Part shown: positions 57,198 through 64,000 of the stretch, one piece after another
Layout of the letters: each line of letters opens with the position of its first letter
Numbering within the stretch: position 1 is the stretch's first letter
NCBI GenBank assembly: GCA_963813975.1
Contig: CAWFAP010000007.1
Coordinates: 930,001-994,000, forward strand
Reading direction: 5' to 3'
Origin: RYN-230 sp963813975
GTDB lineage: Bacteria > Actinomycetota > Actinomycetes > Streptosporangiales > Streptosporangiaceae
DNA: 64,000 bases
Position numbers and translations under genes: made by a program
Notes under the pieces: model-generated
The model's input: the letters and a program-made list of their open reading frames with translations, nothing else
Database searches by the model: none
Told to the model about the DNA's origin: nothing

Positions 57198-58076
57198 TCA
57201 GGCGTGGGACGGCAGTTCAACCGTGACCGCAGTGGGGCCGTGGGGCGGGCTGCTGACCTGCAGCCTGCCGTCCACGGTCCTGATCCGCTCGTCGAGCCCG
57301 GCCAGGCCGCCGCGGGATTCGATGCGGGCGCCGCCGCAGCCGTCGTCGCTGACCCGCACCCGCAGCAGGCCGGGTACGTGGGCTGCCTCCAGCGTGGCAT
57401 GCCGGGCGCCGCTGTGCTTGGTCACGTTGGTGAGCAGCTCGGCGGCGCAGAAGTAGGCGATGGTCTCGATCGCGGCCGTCGGGCGCTCGGGCAGATCGAT
57501 GACCAGCTCGACGGGCACGTCACTGCGTGCGGCGAGGGTGGTGAGCGCGGTGCCGAGTCCGTGGTCCAGGACCGGCGGGTGGATGCCGCGGGCCAGGTCG
57601 CGCAGCTCGATGATGGCTTCCTTGGCGCTGCGGTGGGCAGCGTCGACCAGCTCCAGGGCGCGCTCAATGTCGGCTTGTGCGGTCCCGGTGACCGTGCCGC
57701 CGAGCTTCTCCCGGGCCAGGCCCAGCTTCATGGCGACGGCGACCATCTGGGCCTGCGCCCCATCGTGCAGGTCCCGCTCGATCCGACGCAACCTTGCGGC
57801 CGAGTCGTCCACCGCGTGGGCCCGGGTCTGCTCCAGTTCACGCATCCGGTGCCCCAACGGCGGACCGAGCAGCCTGGTGATCAGCTTCCCATCCACGGTG
57901 TTGAACCCTCTCAACCACCACGGGCAATAGAGCAGCATGGCCGCGCCCACTGGAACCAGGGCGAAGGTGGCCGCCAGGGTATGTATCGACCCGGCCAGCA
58001 CCAGAGGGTCTGGTTTCCACCACATCAGCCACCCGGGCACGTGGATCACCACGTGATTGACGTGCAGGACTCCCAT
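57198..58076 (-). CDS. two-component sensor histidine kinase, probably 5'-truncated
   Basis: 292 residues. There is one membrane segment pair near the N-terminus (VLAGSIHTLAATFALVPVGA), a DHp H-box (RRIERDLHDGAQAQMVAVAM) of the HisKA_3 type, an N-box (AAELLTNVTKHSGA) and a G-box (VSDDGCGG). The sensor portion is shorter than in relatives. Just upstream another frame encodes AERLLFALPYLFFPI, which one extra base would join to MGVLHVNH, up to the stop of the neighbouring gene at 58125. So the 5' end may be frameshifted and truncated. Confidence 0.8.
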   Translation of the reverse strand: MGVLHVNHVVIHVPGWLMWWKPDPLVLAGSIHTLAATFALVPVGAAMLLYCPWWLRGFNTVDGKLITRLLGPPLGHRMRELEQTRAHAVDDSAARLRRIERDLHDGAQAQMVAVAMKLGLAREKLGGTVTGTAQADIERALELVDAAHRSAKEAIIELRDLARGIHPPVLDHGLGTALTTLAARSDVPVELVIDLPERPTAAIETIAYFCAAELLTNVTKHSGARHATLEAAHVPGLLRVRVSDDGCGGARIESRGGLAGLDERIRTVDGRLQVSSPPHGPTAVTVELPSHA

Positions 58077-58124
58077 CAGATCGGAAAGAACAGGTACGGC
58101 AAGGCGAAAAGCAGGCGCTCGGCG

Positions 58125-58696
58125 TCAGCCCTGGTGTCCATGCTCGGTGGTCCGGATCGTCTGGTAAATCTGGATGACCGTCCCGCCGGGGAATCGGATC
58201 GCATCGGTGAGATCCAGGCGCAGCGGGCTGGACAGGTCCTTGAACAGCGGCAGCCCGTCCCCGAGCGCGACTGGGTGGATGACCAGGCGGTACTCGTCGA
58301 TCAGTCTGAGCTTGGAGAGCGCCTGGACGAAGGCGGCGCCGCCGTGGGCGATGATGTCACCGCCGGGTTCGCTCTTGAGAGCGGCTATCTCCTGGAGGAG
58401 GTCGCCACGGGCGATCCGGGAGCTGGCCCAGTCGGCCGTGGGCAGCGTCCTGGAGAAGACGACCTTGGGGATGTCGTTCATCGGCGCCGCGTAATCGTCG
58501 GTGGCGGTCGGCCAGTGCCCGGCCATCTGCTCGTACGTGACGCGTCCCATAATGTGGGTTCCGGCCTGGCGCACCGATGCGATCTTCCACGCCCGCACGT
58601 CCTCATGCTCGGCCGGGAGGCCCCAGTCGCCCTGGCCGCCCGGCCCGGCGACGTACCCGTCCAGCGTGATGCCCATCTGCAAACGACTCGCCGCAT
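58125..58696 (-). pseudogene. RibD-C/dihydrofolate reductase-like gene with start-proximal frameshift
   Basis: The main frame holds MGITLDGYVAGPGGQGDWG, HIMGRVTYEQMAGHWP, VVFSRTL, DIIAHGGAAFVQALSKLRLI and PLFKDLSSPLRL, the DHFR-like RibD C-terminal family. The only ATG with a good ribosome site (AGAGGGAG before 58694-58696) is in another frame and starts MRRVV; one added base before TTTGCAG would give MRRVVLQMGITLDG, the expected N-terminus. So one base is missing near 58685, or the sequence is wrong there. An ATG inside the main frame (58676) lacks a ribosome site. Confidence 0.7.
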
Positions 58697-58960
58697 CAGA
58701 ACTCCCTCTTGGCCCGATTTGTCGTTCGCTGGTAGGTAGACCCTGGCCGGATGCAGAACTCATCGGCTGCCCGGCTCTGGATACCAACGCGCCGCTGTGG
58801 TGGCTGGCCGATGCAAGCTCGCGGCACCAGATGATCTTGAGCATCAACGGCATGCGTGGGTTACGTCCCTGCCGAGAACAATTGCCCGCCTGGGCTGGCC
58901 CGCAGCACCGAGCAGGATCGGAGAAGCACCCGATGAGTCGGCGCTCTTATGATCATCGCA

Positions 58961-59275
58961 TGGCAGTCACCGTCTCCGCGATGTTCAGCCCGGTCCATGA
59001 CCCCGACACTGAGCTGGGCTTTGTCGCGACACGGTCGGTCTCGAGGTTCGCGCGGCCGTCGCGTCCGAGGGCTTCCGGTGGGTCACCGTCGGCGCTCGGG
59101 GGAGAAACGTCGGCATCGTTCTGTTCCGGCCGGACGGCGGTCGTTCGCGGGCCGAGGACGACGCACTCCTGTCACCCTGATGCAAGGGTCGCTGCAGGCA
59201 GCGGTAGTCCGCTTCCATGATCTCGACACCACTTTCAAGCAAGTCCGGGCGTCGGGAGCCGAGGTGGCACCGTGA
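58961..59275 (+). pseudogene. VOC/glyoxalase-family protein, two frameshifts
   Basis: Three frames together give one protein: MAVTVSAMFSPVHDPDTELG, then RDTVGLEVRAAVASEGFRWV and VGIVLFRPDGGRSRAEDDAL, then LMQGSLQAAVVRFHDLDTTF and KQVRASGAEVAP. Frame changes occur near 59023 and 59175. The chain also stops early, before the last metal-binding strand of the domain. It is a decayed gene. Confidence 0.75.
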
Positions 59276-59313
59276 GGTGCTGAGACGAGATCTCATGAAA
59301 GGAAACGAGACCT

Positions 59314-59550
59314 ATGAAAACGATGACATGCAAGCAATTCGGCGGACCGTGTGATTTTCCACTTCGCGGAGACACCGCTGATGAGGTCATAAAAGCACAG
59401 GATAAGCATTTGAACGAAGTTGTCTCAGGGGGTGATGAAACGCACGAAAGTGCTTTGAAAGAGATGAAGGGTAGATGGAAGCATCCCTTGTCAGGAATGG
59501 CGTGGTACAGGAAAGCCAAGCGTGATTTTGCTGCTCTTCCCGAAGACTGA
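59314..59550 (+). CDS. small conserved-type protein (DUF1059-like)
   Basis: 78 residues: MKTMTCKQFGGPCDFPLRGD, DEVIKAQDKHLNEVV, GRWKHPLSGMAWYRKAKRDF. The opening MTCxxxGG.CD and the helical AQDKHL segment resemble small DUF1059-type proteins. Two Cys may bind metal. The gene is less GC-rich than its neighbours, pointing to separate origin. Function unknown. Confidence 0.72.
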   Translation: MKTMTCKQFGGPCDFPLRGDTADEVIKAQDKHLNEVVSGGDETHESALKEMKGRWKHPLSGMAWYRKAKRDFAALPED

Positions 59551-59721
59551 TCGGTAATCAGGCGGGCGACAGTTCATTTTCAGGGAACGCGGCCGGCGCT
59601 CGCCGACGGCCAGCAGCCGCCTCATCAAAGTGGCGAGCTCCGCGACGGGCACGACCGGCGCCGCGAACCTTCCGCGATTTCGATCAAAGCCGGTGTCGGC
59701 AGCGGGTGTTTTACTGAGGGG

Positions 59722-60666
59722 ATGAACGTGACGACGGATCGCGAAATGCGCGTCGCCCTGGTGGCGGGCGCGACACGCGGAGCGGGCCGGGCGATCGCCG
59801 TCGAGTTGGCTCGCGCCGGCCTGTTCGTGTACTCCACTGGCCGCAGCAGCCGGGTGTCGGGCCAGTCGGAGATCGGCAGGCCCGAGACTATCGAGGAGAC
59901 CGGCGACCTGGTCCGCGCGGCAGGCGGGACGGGCTCTGCCCTCGTGGTCGACCATGAGGATCCTGCGGCGGTCGCCGCGCTGCTCGCGACCATCGAGCGC
60001 GAGCACGGCCGCCTCGACGTGCTGGTCAACGACATCTTCGGCGGTGACCGGTACGCCGAATGGGACAAGCCGCTATGGGAACACGACTGGTCCGGCGGGC
60101 TGCGGATGCTGCAGATGGGCGTGCACACCCATCTCGTAACCTGCCGAGCAGCCATACCGCTGATGCTGCGCACAGCCACCGCTGGCGGCACCCAGGGCCT
60201 GGTGATCGAGATAACCGATGGCACCACGGAGGCCAACGCAGAGTTCCGGCGAAACGTCGGCTTCTACTACGACCTGGTCAAGGCCAACGTTGAGCGCATC
60301 GTGAAGGGGCTCAGCTCTGAGCTCAAGGACCATCCGGTGACAGCCGCCGGTGTTACGCCGGGCTGGTTGCGGTCGGAGAAGATGCTGGAAAACTTTGGCG
60401 TCACCGAGGACACCTGGCGCGACGCCTGCGTCAAGACACCCGGCTTCGCGATCTCTGAATCACCGGCCTATGTCGGCAGAGGCGTCGCCGCACTCGCCCA
60501 GGCGACCGATACAAGCCGCTGGGCTGGCACGATCATCAGTTCCCGCCAGCTGGCTGACACCTATGGTGTCACCGACACCGACGGCAGCAGGCCAGACTGC
60601 TGGGGCTACCTGGCGGCCTACGGTTGGGAGCGGGACGACGGCGAAGGGATCGCCCAGTTCCGTTGA
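59722..60666 (+). CDS. SDR-family oxidoreductase
   Basis: 314 residues. Cofactor site: ALVAGATRGAGRAIAVELAR. Variant features: LDVLVNDIFGG in place of the usual NNAG, catalytic Tyr/Lys in GFYYDLVKANVERIVKGLSS, and a longer C-terminal part than classical SDRs (SSRQLADTYGVTDTDGSRPD). This matches a distinct SDR subgroup of uncertain substrate. ATG 59722. Confidence 0.88.
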   Translation: MNVTTDREMRVALVAGATRGAGRAIAVELARAGLFVYSTGRSSRVSGQSEIGRPETIEETGDLVRAAGGTGSALVVDHEDPAAVAALLATIEREHGRLDVLVNDIFGGDRYAEWDKPLWEHDWSGGLRMLQMGVHTHLVTCRAAIPLMLRTATAGGTQGLVIEITDGTTEANAEFRRNVGFYYDLVKANVERIVKGLSSELKDHPVTAAGVTPGWLRSEKMLENFGVTEDTWRDACVKTPGFAISESPAYVGRGVAALAQATDTSRWAGTIISSRQLADTYGVTDTDGSRPDCWGYLAAYGWERDDGEGIAQFR

Positions 60667-61089
60667 TGGCCTGACCACCGGGCCTGGCCGTGGGTCCGCA
60701 TGCGATCGCCTGGCGCCTGAAACGCCACCACGGTACACGGGTGCCAGCGGCGAAATACGCCGGCGCCAAGGGCCGAGCGCGTGAAAGCAACAACGAGCTT
60801 GGTCAATCAGGTTTCGACTCCCGGGGTCGCGCACTGGGCCTGCAAATCGGCATGGATGATTATGCGAGAAATTCTCGACAAGATCCCTCAACACGCGTGC
60901 AGGAGTTCAGGCTCTTCAAGAACACGTTCCGCAGCTGACTTGATTCCACTTTGGATATAGCTTCCCCCGAGACGGACTGCCAGTGTCATTGCCGTTTTAT
61001 GAGGCGTACGCTGCGGATACAGGTCTGCCCGTGCGCCGGCGTGGCGAGCACTGCAGAGCCGGAGACGGCCTGGTGGTGGCGGCCGGGCT
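60667..61089. other. non-coding region before the IS element
   Basis: 423 bases with no supported gene; one 82-codon frame (60690-60938) has no ribosome site or recognisable sequence. The insertion element's left end is placed at about 61090. Confidence 0.5.
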
Positions 61090-62664
61090 CAGGGTAATGC
61101 CACTGCCTCGTTTGATCTTGTTTCGGAAGTGCAGGGGCTGTGGGATGGGAGGGCGGCATGATCGCGGGTCATGACGCAGAATGGCGTGGTGGCCGCTGGT
61201 GGCCGTCTGACGGACTGGATCTCACTGGGGGTGCTGGCCTCCTCGGTCCCCCGGGATGCTGTCGATGAGGCGATCACGGCAGCGGGTAAAGCCGCGAAGC
61301 GGTCGGACGGGAAGCTACCGCCGCATGTCATGGTCTCTTTCGCGATGGCGCTGGCGCTGTTCGCCGAGGAGGACTATGAGGAGGTCGCTGCCCGGCTGAC
61401 CGAGACTCTGGTGTCGTGGGGATGCTGGGATGACTCGTGGGGCCTGCCGACCTTGGGCGGGATCACCCAGACCCGGCAGCGGCTGGGACCCGAGCCGCTG
61501 GAACTGCTCTATGACCGGGTCGCCGGGCCGGTCGCCGGGCTGCTGACCCGCGGGGCGTTCCTGCGGGAGTGGCGGCTGATGGCCATCGACGGCTTCGAGC
61601 TGGACGTTCCCGATACTCCCGCCAACGCCACCGCGTTCGGATACGCCTCCGGGGAGAGCAGCCGTTCAGCGTTCCCGAAGGTCCGGGTGGTGACCATCGG
61701 CGAGTGCGGCTCGCACGCGAAGGTCGCCGCGCAGATGGGCCCGATCGGCGGGAAAGGCAGCTGCGAGCAGGCCCTGGCCCGCTGCCTGTTCCCCCGGCTG
61801 GAGGAGAACTGGCTGCTCATCGCCGACCGCGGCTTCTACAACTGGGCGGACTGGCAGGCCGCCGCCGCTACCGGTGCCGCGCTGCTGTGGCGGGTGAAAT
61901 CGGACCTGAGGCTGCCGGTGCTGGAACTGCTGCCCGACGGTTCCTATACATCGGTCCTGGTCAGGCCCACCATCCACGACAAGACCCGGAACAAGCTGAT
62001 CGCAGCCGCCCAAGCGGGCGAGCACCCCGGCCCCGGCCAGGCCGTCCGGGTGCGGGTCATCGAGTACGAGATCCCCGACCGCGACGGTGATGGCAGCGGC
62101 GAGCTGATCGCCCTGATCACCACGATCACCGATCCCGCAGACGCATCCGCCCGCGAGCTGGCCATGGCCTACTGCCAGCGATGGGAAGAGGAAACCGGCA
62201 ACGACCAGCTCAAACGTGCCTGCGCGGCCCGGGCAGGTCCTGCGGTCGCAAGAGCCCGGACATGGTCCGTCAGGAAATCTACGGCTACCTGCTCACCCAT
62301 TACGCCATCACGGCGCTGATCTGCCGGGCCGCCACCGAGGCCGACATCGACCCCGACCGGGTCAAGTTCCTGCGCACTGTCCGTATCATCCGCCGCCGGG
62401 CCGCAGGCCCGGCCTTCCCCCCCTGACCAGCAGGAACAGTTACCCGCCGCCGTCATGGCCGACATCACCAGCCCACGCAACCTCAACCCCGCACGGCGGC
62501 ACCGCTCCTGCCCCCGCGTCGTCCGGCGGGCCCGCCATAACTCCTACCCGGTCAGGAAACCTCGCGACACTGGCACCCGCCACCACGGCCCGCCTGCGAT
62601 CCGGCTCGTCAACCTCCAGCCACACCCAGTAATGATCAACTTAAGCTAAGTGGCATTGGGTCTG
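61090..62664. mobile_element. IS4-family insertion sequence, about 1.57 kb
   Basis: The ends carry a short inverted repeat: AATGCCACT at 61096-61104 and its complement AGTGGCATT at 62649-62657, each bordered outside by CAG (61090-61092) or CTG (62662-62664). The single transposase gene fills most of the interior. Target duplications could not be identified. Boundaries rest on these partial repeats. Confidence 0.6.
61171..62426 (+). pseudogene. IS4-family transposase with frameshifts near the 3' end
   Basis: The long frame (61171-62319) has the IS4 N-terminal domain (DWISLGVLASSVPRDAVDEA, RLGPEPLELLYDRVAG) and the DDE region with MAIDGFELDVPDT, LLIADRGFYNWADW and YCQRWEEETGNDQLK, which includes the YREK-like Glu. 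After this, homology moves between frames: TCLRGPG, then QVLRS, then SPDMVRQEIYGYLLTHYAI to 62426. Two single-base losses and one gain between about 62213 and 62262 explain it. The element is probably no longer self-mobile. Confidence 0.82.
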
Positions 62665-62945
62665 GGGGCGGCTGACCGGTTTTCTCGTGTGGCCGCTGTC
62701 AACCGAACGTGCCCGCTGCGCACCGTGATTTATTGGCACGCCAATGGCATGGATATTCTTGCCTGCGTGCGGTCTGGCCGGAGAACTATCGCCCAAAGTG
62801 GCACGGAAGATCGACTGCTGCGGGCAAAGGATCAGGCTGAGGGCAAGGACACCCGGCCTATTCTGGCGTGATCTAGGGCGCGTAGCTAATGTGGGGCTGG
62901 TGGTGGCTGCAGGCAAGGTTCTTGCCCGCGGTGTTGCACCATAGT

Positions 62946-63236
62946 TCAGCGCCGGGCCGGAACTGGTCGATCCAGTGGTAATGGGGCGTGCTGGACAACT
63001 GCCTTGTAGTGGCTGACGGTGCCGAATGGGGAGACCTTCTCGTCTGCCCAGCTCTGCCAGAGGATGAGCTTTCCGCCCGCCCGGCTGAAGGCGGACAGGT
63101 TCGGGTCGGTCGCGTTGTAGATCTCGGCGAGCGGGAGCAGCCTTCGGTAGCCGGCCCGGGTGAACCGGAAGTCGGTGAGCTGGAATGAGGCCGGGGGGTT
63201 ATGCCAGTGCTCGCTACAGGCTTGCCCGAACTGCAC
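62946..63236 (-). pseudogene. tannase/feruloyl esterase fragment
   Basis: About 97 residues resembling the C-terminal catalytic part of tannase/feruloyl esterases: RFTRAGYRRLLPLAEIYNAT, DPNLSAFSRAGGKLILWQSW, ADEKVSPFGTVSHYKAVV (catalytic Asp region). Whole proteins have about 500 residues, so this is a remnant lying between the IS element and the integrase remnant. Confidence 0.65.
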
Positions 63237-63300
63237 TTCATGACCTGAGGCATACCGGCAACGGAATGGCGGCCGAGCAGGGCGCGAGTCTAGGGATCTG

Positions 63301-63494
63301 ATGGAAAGGATGGGAGACTCCAGCCCGCGGGTCGCCGCCCGTATCTACCTGCATGCCACCCGCGAGCGTGACCAGGCCGTCGCGGCGGGCATGGCCAGGC
63401 CCTGCGCGAGGCCACGAAGAAGCGCAACGGCTCCAGGGCATCGGGCACACAACGGGCACGACGGCACAGGGCCTGCCTCGTGAAGATCGCCTAG
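63301..63494 (+). pseudogene. tyrosine integrase C-terminal remnant
   Basis: ERMGDSSPRVAARIYLHATRERDQ AVAAGM (split here for length) is the end of the catalytic domain of phage/ICE tyrosine recombinases, including the ...IYLHAT region with the catalytic Tyr. Near 63392 the frame shifts to continue as QALREATKKRNGSRASGTQR to a stop at 63492-63494. The upstream catalytic part is missing. It sits 40 bases from a tRNA gene, as expected for a tRNA-integrating element that has been lost. Confidence 0.75.
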
Positions 63495-63533
63495 AGGTAG
63501 ACTGATTATGCCTCTGACCTGCGGGGGAGTGGT

Positions 63534-63607
63534 TGGAGCGGGCGAAGGGAATCGAACCCTCATGACCAGCTTGGAAGGCTGGGGCTCTACCATTGAGCTA
63601 CGCCCGC
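63534..63607 (-). tRNA. tRNA-Gly (UCC)
   Basis: Read on the minus strand, acceptor GCGGGCG pairs with CGCCCGC, the D arm is AGCTCAATGGTAGAGC, and the anticodon loop contains TCC within CTTCCAA flanked by CAGC/GCTG. The T arm is GAGGGTTCGATTCCCTT. The 3' CCA is encoded (63534-63536). Confidence 0.95.
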
Positions 63608-63751
63608 GAGCCGCGCCGACGCAGCCGGTTTCGGGCTCCGGCCAGCACGTCATCACGGGTAGCGTACCGGCTTATCAAGTCGGGCGGGTCAGTGGATCGA
63701 GTCCGTGCGGCCCAGGAATCCGGCTGGACAGATAGGCTACGGTCGGCTTAG

Positions 63752-63829
63752 CGGGATGTGGCGCAGCTTGGTTAGCGCGCCTGCTTTGGGAGCAGGAGGC
63801 CGCGAGTTCGAATCTCGCCATCCCGACCA
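63752..63829 (+). tRNA. tRNA-Pro (UGG)
   Basis: Acceptor CGGGATG pairs with CATCCCG. The D arm is GCGCAGCTTGGTTAGCGC; anticodon stem CCTGC/GCAGG encloses TTTGGGA with anticodon TGG; the T arm is GCGAGTTCGAATCTCGC. A-CCA is encoded at the end (63826-63829). Confidence 0.96.
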
Positions 63830-63883
63830 AAAGTGCAGGTCACAGGGCTTGCTGAGGACAGCCAAGTGGCTTCCAAGATCGTT

Positions 63884-63902
63884 TGACCGTCATTTGACCG
63901 TG
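63884..63902. repeat. short direct repeat TTTGACCGT x2
   Basis: TTTGACCGT occurs twice, separated by one base pair, about 55 bases after tRNA-Pro. Such motifs can lie in the attachment or arm-binding zone of tRNA-integrating elements, but here there is no further support. No gene is seen in the last 170 bases. Confidence 0.3.
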
Positions 63903-64000
63903 GTGTTGAACGCCAGCCAGGGGCAGCGACCGTCACGGTGTGGACCCTGCTGGCATGGTGTATCGGCGTGGCGGCGACTTCCGTTGAACAGATTCCGGGT

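Noticed and set aside
60690..60938. 82-codon frame before the IS element
   Set aside because: No ribosome site, no recognisable residues; lies in a region without other gene signals.
63508..63735. 75-codon frame near the right end
   Set aside because: It is tRNA-Gly and flanking DNA read as protein.

Overview
High-GC actinomycete chromosome. The evidence is the codon bias, a conserved pepN / Rv2466c-like / rpiB block in the order known from Mycobacterium, a complete conservon (cvnABCD), mycothiol- and F420-linked protein families, and a hopanoid operon. The genus cannot be fixed from the sequence; a soil-dwelling streptomycete, Streptosporangiales-like or Frankia-like lineage would fit.

Layout. 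1-5 kb: housekeeping genes (pepN 5' end, DsbA-type mycothiol oxidoreductase, rpiB), a small low-complexity protein, an Eis-type acetyltransferase and a membrane PP2C phosphatase. 5-9.2 kb: conservon cvnA-B-C-D on the minus strand. 9.2-10.3 kb: non-coding DNA with two tandem repeats. 10.3-19.4 kb: the hopanoid operon hpnC-hpnD-hpnE-polyprenyl synthase-shc-(hpnG::ispH fusion)-hpnH, mostly joined by 4-base start/stop overlaps. It runs from prenyl diphosphate supply through squalene and hopene to adenosylhopane. 19.5-27.5 kb: a membrane glycosyltransferase, a SpoIIE-type phosphatase, a flavin monooxygenase, ribokinase, an MDMPI-like protein and an NfeD-like protein. 27.7-31 kb: molybdate uptake (molbindin regulator, modABC). 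31-34.4 kb: a TetR gene divergent from an FAD oxidoreductase/kinase pair. 34.8-37.3 kb: flotillin and hpnB, an outlying hopanoid gene. 37.6-39.7 kb: tandem paralogous secreted proteins, each followed by a near-perfect hairpin. 39.8-44 kb: DedA and several uncharacterised genes.

44.3-63.5 kb is different in character. It has an arsenic/organoarsenic gene set (three ArsR regulators, a Pat/ArsN-like acetyltransferase, ArsI-like lyase, aquaporin, ArsC, a histidine-rich CDF exporter) set among many broken genes: frameshifted arginase-family, PadR-partner, RibD/DHFR-like and VOC genes, an aquaporin with an internal amber codon, a truncated alkylsulfatase, and an acetyltransferase fragment joined to a nitroreductase fragment. 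It ends with an IS4-type element carrying a frameshifted transposase, a tannase fragment, an integrase remnant, and tRNA-Gly(UCC) and tRNA-Pro(UGG). This looks like a plastic, decaying tRNA-proximal region, although single-base sequencing errors cannot be ruled out for the individual frameshifts.

The most notable items are the HpnG-IspH fusion inside the hopanoid operon; the 17-bp tandem repeat that overlaps the start codon of the interrupted aquaporin in the arsenic cluster; the palindromic operator candidates beside the ArsR genes; and the chimeric gene junction near 55.755 kb.
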